Positions 1-4,616 of a stretch of DNA of 6,094 nucleotides are shown one piece after another. The first letter of the stretch is position 1. Each line of letters opens with the position of its first letter. The stretch is from an uncultured Sphingobium sp. (GTDB lineage Bacteria; Pseudomonadota; Alphaproteobacteria; Sphingomonadales; Sphingomonadaceae). The stretch covers positions 1-6,094 of the forward strand of contig CAMLFF010000201.1 of the NCBI GenBank assembly GCA_946479185.1, given 5' to 3'. The notes under the pieces are model-generated. The model made no database searches. It was not told where the DNA came from and was given only the letters and a program-made list of their open reading frames with translations. The position numbers and the translations under genes were made by a program.

Positions 1-205
1 CTTCTTTGGAGCGATGGGCAGCTTTGTCATCGGGTCGGTGGCGCAGCGCGTGATTGGTGATGAAACCCAGCTCTGGAAGGCGATCTTCCTCACCGCTGTT
101 ATCCTCTTGCCACTCGCCACAATCAGCATGTGGCGCGCCTGCAAGCCTTATCGTGAAGAGATTGAGCGGCTCGAAGCAGCCGAAGCGCAGGCCGCTGCAT
201 CGTAA
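1..205 (+). CDS. C-terminal fragment of an MFS-type transporter (5' end outside window)
   Basis: The frame beginning at base 2 is open from the window edge and stops with TAA at 203-205, giving 67 residues. It holds a glycine-rich helix end, then a hydrophobic segment at about residues 24-44 (KAIFLTAVILLPLATISMW). A charged, probably cytoplasmic tail rich in Glu, Arg and Ala follows (REEIERLEAAEAQ). This arrangement is typical of the last membrane helix and tail of major facilitator superfamily proteins, and resembles the Spinster-like MFS proteins common in sphingomonads. An internal ATG at 14 is not a credible start, because the coding character continues upstream of it to the edge. It lies 120 bases before the aldehyde dehydrogenase gene on the same strand and could belong to the same catabolic locus. 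The family call rests on one helix only, so another polytopic membrane protein is possible. The substrate cannot be inferred. Confidence 0.6.
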   Translation, partial: FFGAMGSFVIGSVAQRVIGDETQLWKAIFLTAVILLPLATISMWRACKPYREEIERLEAAEAQAAAS

Positions 206-325
206 GTCGTTGCAAGACCTGTTGACGAATCATCGTTCTCGCCCGAGAGGAGTGTTATCGCAACGTTGGCGGGCTGCAACGCCCGCCCTCCGCGCGCATT
301 TGAAACAAGCTCGGAGAGCATGGCC
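206..325 (+). other. Intergenic spacer with small hairpin and repeated GCAACG elements
   Basis: This 120-base gap separates the MFS fragment from the aldehyde dehydrogenase gene. It contains a 7-bp GC stem (GGCGGGC at 268-274 with GCCCGCC at 281-287, loop TGCAAC). There is no following T-run, so it is not a canonical intrinsic terminator. GCAACG occurs at 260-265 and 276-281, and its complement CGTTGC at 208-213, so alternative pairings are possible. TTGACG at 222-227 resembles a -35 box, but no acceptable -10 box lies 16-18 bases downstream. Whether the aldehyde dehydrogenase has its own promoter here is therefore open. Confidence 0.3.
313..318 (+). promoter_or_regulatory. Ribosome binding site deciding the ALDH start
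   Basis: GGAGAG is followed by seven bases and then ATG at 326, a good Shine-Dalgarno distance. The in-frame ATG at 320 lies only one base after it, so the second ATG is the likely start and the protein begins MTSYPALH. Confidence 0.55.
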
Positions 326-1756
326 ATGACCAGTTATCCCGCCCTGCACATGATCATTGACGGCGAGACCGTTAGTGGCGGCGATCGTCGCACGCAGACC
401 ATCGTCAACCCCGCAACCGGCGAGAAGTTGGGTGAATTGCCGCTCGCCAACGCTGCCGATCTGGACCGTGCGCTGGAGACGGCGCAGCGCGGCTTCATCC
501 GCTGGCGCGATTCCACGCCGCAGGAGCGCGCTGCCGTTCTCTCCGGCGCGGCTCGTCTGCTTGTTGAGCGTCAGGAAACGCTCGCGCGCATCGCCACGAT
601 GGAGCAGGGCAAGACGCTGGCGGAAACCCGCATCGAAGTGATGATGGTCGCTGGCCTGTTCAATTTCTACGCGGGCGAAGTGTTCCGGCTCTATGGCCGC
701 ACGCTGGTTCGCCCGGCGGGGATGCGCTCCACCGTCACGCATGAGCCAGTAGGCCCGGTCGCAGCCTTCGCGCCCTGGAACTTCCCGCTCGGCAATCCTG
801 GGCGCAAGCTCGGCGCGCCCATTGCGGCGGGCTGCTCGGTGATCATGAAGTCGGCTGAAGAGACGCCAGCATCCGGTCTCGGCGTCCTCCAGTGCCTGCT
901 CGATGCTGGCCTTCCCAAGGAAGTCGCGCAGGCTGTGTTCGGCGTGCCGGATGAAGTCTCGCGTCACCTGCTGGCCTCGCCGATCATCCGTAAGCTCAGC
1001 TTCACCGGGTCGACCGTCGTCGGCAAGCATCTCGCCCGCCTCGCGACCGAGAATATGCAGCGCACGACCATGGAGCTTGGCGGCCACGGAGCCGTGTTGG
1101 TGTTCAACGATGTCGATGTCGACCATGTCCTCAACGTCATGTCCGGTCACAAATATCGTAATGCCGGGCAGGTCTGCGTCTCGCCCACGCGCTTCATCGT
1201 GCAGGAAGACGTGTATGAGCGCTTCCGTGATGGCTTTGCCGAGCGCGCCAAGGCGCTCAAGGTCGGTGACGGTCTGGTCGATGGCACGCAGATGGGTCCG
1301 ATGGCCAATCCGCGCCGTCCCGATGCGATGGAGCATCTGATCGGTGGCGCGATGAAGGCTGGCGCCAAGCTGAATGCTGGTGGCGAGCGCCTCGGCAATC
1401 AGGGTTATTTCTACGCGCCTACGGTGCTGAGTGAAATCCCGCTTGAAGCCGAGATCATGAATGAGGAACCATTTGGCCCCGTCGCGCTGATCAACCCCTT
1501 CGGCAAGATCGACGACATGATCGAGGAAGCCAATCGTCTGCCCTATGGCCTTGCTGCCTATAGCTGGACCAACGATTCCAAGCTTCAGAAGCGCATCGCG
1601 CGTGAAGTTGAGACCGGTATGCTCGGCATCAATACCGTCGCGATCGGCGGGGCGGATTCGCCCTTTGGTGGCGTGAAGTGGTCCGGCCACGGGCATGAGG
1701 ATGGCCCCGAGGGTGTGCAGGCTTGCCTCGTCACCAAGGTCGTCCACGAAGGCTGA
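326..1756 (+). CDS. NAD(P)-dependent aldehyde dehydrogenase (ALDH superfamily, succinate-semialdehyde-dehydrogenase-like)
   Basis: This soluble cytoplasmic enzyme of 476 residues should oxidise an aldehyde to a carboxylic acid with NAD+ or NADP+. All core ALDH motifs are visible: PWNFP with Asn152, the cofactor-binding Lys175 in IMKSAEETP, FTGST at 226-230, the general base Glu250 in ELGGHG, the catalytic Cys284 in NAGQVCVSPTR, and NEEPFGP with Glu381. The C-terminal motif (SPFGGVKWSG) is also present. Length is normal for the family. The start at 326 is chosen because GGAGAG (313-318) lies seven bases before it. An in-frame ATG at 320 is too close to that site, and a TTG at 266 would add a 20-residue non-conserved leader. 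The Cys two residues after the catalytic one, used as a redox switch in some succinate semialdehyde dehydrogenases, is Ser286 here. It sits directly upstream of a LigW-like decarboxylase, so an aromatic aldehyde is a plausible substrate, but this is inference. Family call very sure, substrate unknown. Confidence 0.93.
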   Translation: MTSYPALHMIIDGETVSGGDRRTQTIVNPATGEKLGELPLANAADLDRALETAQRGFIRWRDSTPQERAAVLSGAARLLVERQETLARIATMEQGKTLAETRIEVMMVAGLFNFYAGEVFRLYGRTLVRPAGMRSTVTHEPVGPVAAFAPWNFPLGNPGRKLGAPIAAGCSVIMKSAEETPASGLGVLQCLLDAGLPKEVAQAVFGVPDEVSRHLLASPIIRKLSFTGSTVVGKHLARLATENMQRTTMELGGHGAVLVFNDVDVDHVLNVMSGHKYRNAGQVCVSPTRFIVQEDVYERFRDGFAERAKALKVGDGLVDGTQMGPMANPRRPDAMEHLIGGAMKAGAKLNAGGERLGNQGYFYAPTVLSEIPLEAEIMNEEPFGPVALINPFGKIDDMIEEANRLPYGLAAYSWTNDSKLQKRIAREVETGMLGINTVAIGGADSPFGGVKWSGHGHEDGPEGVQACLVTKVVHEG

Positions 1757-1769
1757 TTTGAAGGAACGC

Positions 1770-1798
1770 GCCCCGGCCGCGCTGCGTGCGGCCGGGGC
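1770..1798 (+). terminator. Strong GC hairpin between ALDH and decarboxylase genes (terminator, attenuator or processing signal)
   Basis: GCCCCGGCCGC (1770-1780) pairs perfectly with GCGGCCGGGGC (1788-1798) around the seven-base loop GCTGCGT. It begins 14 bases after the ALDH stop codon. The downstream sequence (CCAAGCTTTGACTT) has no clean T-run, so complete intrinsic termination is doubtful. A partial terminator or an mRNA-stabilising stem that sets different levels of the two genes fits better. The decarboxylase ribosome binding site starts 15 bases after the stem and is not inside it. Confidence 0.5.
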
Positions 1799-1812
1799 CC
1801 AAGCTTTGACTT

Positions 1813-1820
1813 AAGGAGAG
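1813..1820 (+). promoter_or_regulatory. Strong ribosome binding site of the decarboxylase gene
   Basis: AAGGAGAG contains a near-consensus AGGAG core placed about six bases before the ATG at 1825. It is the strongest Shine-Dalgarno sequence in the window and suggests efficient translation of the decarboxylase. Confidence 0.65.
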
Positions 1821-1824
1821 ACAC

Positions 1825-2877
1825 ATGACCCATGCGCTGAAAACAGGCGGGGATCGCGGTTATCTGCGGATCGCGACTGAAGAGGCATTTGCCACATCCG
1901 AGCAGATCGACGCTTATCTGCGTTTGGTGAAGGAAGGCCGCGCCGACAAGGCGACGACCTCACTCTGGGGCTTCTACGGCACCTCGCCATCCGAGCGCTC
2001 GCAGTGGATCCGTGATCGCCTGGTCGATCTGGATGATATGCGTTTGGCCTCGATGGATGAGACCGGCATCGATGTTGCCATTCTCTCTATGACCTCGCCA
2101 GGCGGTCAGGTGTTTGAGGCGGACGAAGCCAAGGGCCTCGTGCGCCGCGCCAATGACGTGCTCAAGCAGGCCTGCGAGCGTCACCCAACGCGCTATGTCG
2201 GCATGACCTCGATTGTGCCGCAGGACGTGAACTGGTCCGTCGAGGAAATCCTTCGCGGCAAGAATGAGCTCGGCTTCAAGGGCGTGATGGTCAACAGCCA
2301 CACCAAGGGTCACTATCTCGATGAGGAGCAGTTCGATCCCATCCTGAAGACATGCGCCGACAATGGCATCCCGCTCTACATCCACCCGCAATCGCCGCCT
2401 GATGCGATGATCGCAGGGATGGTTGAGGCTGGTCTTGATGGCGCGATCTTCGGCTTCGGCATGGAGACGGGCTATCACCTGCTGCGCGTGCTGACCGCTG
2501 GCATGTTCGATCGCTATCCAAACCTCACCGTCTGCGTGGGGCATGGTGGCGAGGCGATCCCTTACTGGCTGTTCCGCATCAATTATATGCATCAGGCCGG
2601 TGTGCGCTCGCAGCGCTATGAGCGAATGAAGCCGCTCAAGAACGATATGTTCCATTATATGCGCAACAATGTGTGCGTGACGACGAGCGGCATGGCTTGC
2701 CCGCTCGCCATCAAGCTGTGCATCGATCAGCTCGGTGAAGACCGGGTGATGTACGCAATGGATTATCCGTACGAATATGTTGCGGACGAAGTGCGCACGC
2801 ATGACAATCTGGACATCACGCCAGAGCAGAAGAAGAAGCTGATGCAGACCAACGCAGAACGGGTCTTCAATCTGTGA
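1825..2877 (+). CDS. LigW-like metal-dependent aromatic acid decarboxylase (amidohydrolase superfamily)
   Basis: The 350-residue protein belongs to the amidohydrolase-2/ACMSD-like decarboxylase group. From memory it closely resembles LigW/LigW2 of Sphingobium SYK-6, which remove the 5-carboxyl of 5-carboxyvanillate to give vanillate. Shared stretches include YLRIATEEAFAT near the N-terminus, SLWGFY then SPSER at 46-58, HQAGVRSQRYERMKPLK at 256-272, and GEDRVMYAMDYPY at 304-316. Residues expected to hold the divalent metal or act in catalysis are present: Glu19, His187 (YIHP), His240 (VGHGGE) and Asp313 (AMDYP). Arg58 and Arg251 match positions I recall as substrate-carboxylate contacts in LigW. 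The second residue of the usual metal motif is Ala21, as in LigW, rather than His as in gamma-resorcylate decarboxylase. Length is full. ATG 1825 follows a strong ribosome binding site, and the stop overlaps the next gene. Decarboxylase is well supported; 5-carboxyvanillate as the substrate is only likely, since paralogs may act on other ortho-hydroxybenzoates. Confidence 0.85.
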   Translation: MTHALKTGGDRGYLRIATEEAFATSEQIDAYLRLVKEGRADKATTSLWGFYGTSPSERSQWIRDRLVDLDDMRLASMDETGIDVAILSMTSPGGQVFEADEAKGLVRRANDVLKQACERHPTRYVGMTSIVPQDVNWSVEEILRGKNELGFKGVMVNSHTKGHYLDEEQFDPILKTCADNGIPLYIHPQSPPDAMIAGMVEAGLDGAIFGFGMETGYHLLRVLTAGMFDRYPNLTVCVGHGGEAIPYWLFRINYMHQAGVRSQRYERMKPLKNDMFHYMRNNVCVTTSGMACPLAIKLCIDQLGEDRVMYAMDYPYEYVADEVRTHDNLDITPEQKKKLMQTNAERVFNL

Positions 2878-4490
2878 GTAGCCCGTCAGTGCCGGGCCGG
2901 GTGACCGGCACTGCCTGGTATGCGCTGGCGTTGGTCGCACTGACCAACGCCATGTCGCTGCTGGATCGAAACATCCTCGCCATTTTGGCGCCGCAGATTA
3001 AAGCTGATCTGGGCGTTGGCGATGCGGAGATGGGGCTGCTTTACGGCACCGTCTTCGCGCTCTTTTATGCGCTATTCTCGTTGCCGCTTGGCCGCCTCTC
3101 CGATGGCTGGGTGCGTACGCGCATTCTTGCCATCGCGATTGCCTTCTGGTCCTTCGCCAGCGGGCTTTCCGCTTTTGCGGCGGGCTTCGCGCTGCTTGCC
3201 ATTTCGCGCCTTGGCGTCGGGATCGGGGAGGGGGCGACTTCGCCTGCGGGCACATCTTTGCTGTTCGATTATTTCCCCAAGCATCGTCGTGGACTGGTTA
3301 TGGGCGTTATCGCCTCATCCATCGCGGTCGGCCTTGGCATGTCCAATGTTATCGGCGGCGTTGCTGCGGGCTGGTGGGAAGCGCGCTATGCGGGCGGAAC
3401 CGCACCGCTCGGCTTCTCCGGTTGGCAGTTCGCTTTCATCTGCGCCTCTGCGCCCGGCTTCCTGCTCGCAATCCTGCTGTGGCGGCTCAAGGAGCCCAAG
3501 CGCGGCGCGATGGACGGCATTGAGACGCCGTCCGATCCTGCGCCGTTCAAGGCGAGTCTCGCCATGCTCGCAGCCGTGACGCCGGGCAGCAACCTTGTCA
3601 CGCTTGTATCGCGCCATGCCAGCAAGCGGCACTGGACGAGCAACATCGGATTCATGATCTTCATCGTGCTGCTGATGAGCGCGCTGGTGCATATCACCTC
3701 AGCTTTTTCCCCACGGCCCTCGCTCAATTTCGGCGGCGTGCCCATCAATCCGCACTTGCTGCAATGGGGCGTGATGGGCTTTGGCATATTGGTGATCTTC
3801 AACCTGCTGCAGGGACTCTCGCTCGCCGACAAGCCCACCTATCGCGTGACCGTCGGCTCGCCCGCACTGATGATCGCAATGGCGATTGGCGCGCTGCAGA
3901 CGGTGATCAATTACGGCATCATGGGCTTCACGCCCGGCTTCATCATGAAGACTTATGGCACCTCGCCGGCCGAAACCGGGGTCACCTTCGGGCTGCTCTC
4001 GCTGGTGATCGGCGTCATCGGGCCGATGATTGCCGGGCCCTTCGCCGACTGGTTCGACAAGAAGATGCCAGCCACGGGGCGCGTCTATCTCACGCTCTTC
4101 GCGCTGGGCGTTTCGCCGCTATTTGGCATCTACACTTATCATGCGCCTGATGCGGCGAGTTTCTACACGCGCTTCATTTTTTACAGCGTGATCCTCACCT
4201 GCTGGATTCCGCCGCTTTACTCGCTCATGTACGGGCTGGTTCTGCCCAGGATGCGCGGCATTACGGCGAGCACCTATCTCATCGTCTCCACCATCTTCGG
4301 CCTCGGCATGGGACCATATCTGGTCGGCATGATCTCCGATGCGACGGGCGGCAATTTGCGCACCGCGATCCTCAGCGTGAACTGGGTGGCGATCCCCATC
4401 GTCATTCTGCTGCTCATCCTGCTGTTCCGGGTCCGCAAGGATGAAAGCCTGATGGTGGAACGAGCGCGCGCGGGCGGCGAACCTATCTGA
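2874..4490 (+). CDS. MFS transporter, Spinster-like, with an inserted membrane segment pair
   Basis: This 538-residue inner-membrane protein probably moves a small organic substrate, perhaps the aromatic compound handled by its neighbours. Visible features include helix 1 with Asp31-Arg32 (SLLDRNILAILAP), the loop 2-3 motif GRLSDGWVRTR at 73-83, and SRLGVGIGEG at 111-120. The second-half counterpart GPFADWFDKK is at 388-397, and about twelve normal helices span residues 14-520. Between helices 6 and 7 an insert of about 120 residues (204-327) carries two further hydrophobic segments, roughly 257-278 and 296-316. This makes the protein longer than the usual 400-450 residues and suggests 14 membrane segments. 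The GTG start overlaps the decarboxylase stop as GTGA, with only a weak ribosome binding site, which indicates translational coupling. The next in-frame ATG, at 2952, would cut into helix 1. Family call is firm; substrate and direction are unknown. Confidence 0.88.
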   Translation: MSSPSVPGRVTGTAWYALALVALTNAMSLLDRNILAILAPQIKADLGVGDAEMGLLYGTVFALFYALFSLPLGRLSDGWVRTRILAIAIAFWSFASGLSAFAAGFALLAISRLGVGIGEGATSPAGTSLLFDYFPKHRRGLVMGVIASSIAVGLGMSNVIGGVAAGWWEARYAGGTAPLGFSGWQFAFICASAPGFLLAILLWRLKEPKRGAMDGIETPSDPAPFKASLAMLAAVTPGSNLVTLVSRHASKRHWTSNIGFMIFIVLLMSALVHITSAFSPRPSLNFGGVPINPHLLQWGVMGFGILVIFNLLQGLSLADKPTYRVTVGSPALMIAMAIGALQTVINYGIMGFTPGFIMKTYGTSPAETGVTFGLLSLVIGVIGPMIAGPFADWFDKKMPATGRVYLTLFALGVSPLFGIYTYHAPDAASFYTRFIFYSVILTCWIPPLYSLMYGLVLPRMRGITASTYLIVSTIFGLGMGPYLVGMISDATGGNLRTAILSVNWVAIPIVILLLILLFRVRKDESLMVERARAGGEPI

Positions 4491-4501
4491 TTCACAGGGA
4501 C

Positions 4502-4540
4502 AGGCTCGGCAAAGTGAGAGCCTTGTTGACTTTGTTTGAA
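4502..4540 (+). terminator. Possible intrinsic terminator after the MFS gene
   Basis: AGGCTC (4502-4507) can pair with GAGCCT (4518-4523) around a ten-base loop, and the stem can extend past a one-base bulge (ACA with TGT). A T-rich tract (TTGTTGACTTTGTTTG) follows. The stem is short and the T-tract interrupted, so termination may be partial. It overlaps the candidate promoter of the next gene. Confidence 0.35.
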
Positions 4541-4567
4541 AATATTGCCTTCTATCTATCATGATAA
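4526..4567 (+). promoter_or_regulatory. AT-rich promoter region with a 10-bp palindrome before the GMC gene
   Basis: This stretch is clearly richer in A and T than the surrounding genes. It holds two -35-like boxes, TTGACT at 4526-4531 and TTGAAA at 4536-4541. TATCAT at 4557-4562 resembles a -10 box and lies 15 bases after the second one, slightly short. The perfect palindrome TATCATGATA at 4557-4566 overlaps that -10 candidate and could be an operator half or core. The 126-base gap and this composition suggest the GMC gene has its own start of transcription. No exact promoter can be fixed by eye. Confidence 0.4.
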
Positions 4568-4603
4568 GTCGCGCTGCATGTCTCACAGGACAGCGGCCTT
4601 GAG

Positions 4604-4609
4604 AGGAAG
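4604..4609 (+). promoter_or_regulatory. Ribosome binding site deciding the GMC oxidoreductase start
   Basis: AGGAAG lies seven bases before ATG 4617. An earlier in-frame ATG at 4578 would add 13 residues but has no comparable site before it, and the family normally begins only a few residues before the FAD motif. The start at 4617 is therefore preferred. Confidence 0.6.
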
Positions 4610-4616
4610 TGACGAG

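Noticed and set aside
266..325. TTG start at 266 adding 20 residues to the ALDH
   Set aside because: The added leader is Arg/Pro/Ala-rich and unlike ALDH N-termini, it crosses a hairpin, and a better start with a ribosome binding site is at 326.
230..1747. 505-residue open frame on the minus strand opposite the aldehyde dehydrogenase
   Set aside because: It mirrors the ALDH gene almost exactly. The translation is His-, Arg- and Asp-rich with no recognisable domain, as expected of antisense frames in GC-rich coding DNA, while the + strand has every ALDH motif.
1806..1811. TTGACT as a -35 box for the decarboxylase gene
   Set aside because: It lies only 13 bases before the ATG, leaving no room for a -10 box and a transcription start.
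1960..2940. 326-residue minus-strand open frame opposite the decarboxylase
   Set aside because: Same kind of antisense shadow; no recognisable family, and the + strand protein is clearly LigW-like.
4493..4593. Near-repeat CACAGGGACAG (4493) and CACAGGACAG (4584) flanking the intergenic region
   Set aside because: Short and imperfect; no insertion-like sequence lies between the copies, and one copy adjoins a stop codon while the other lies in the GMC leader.
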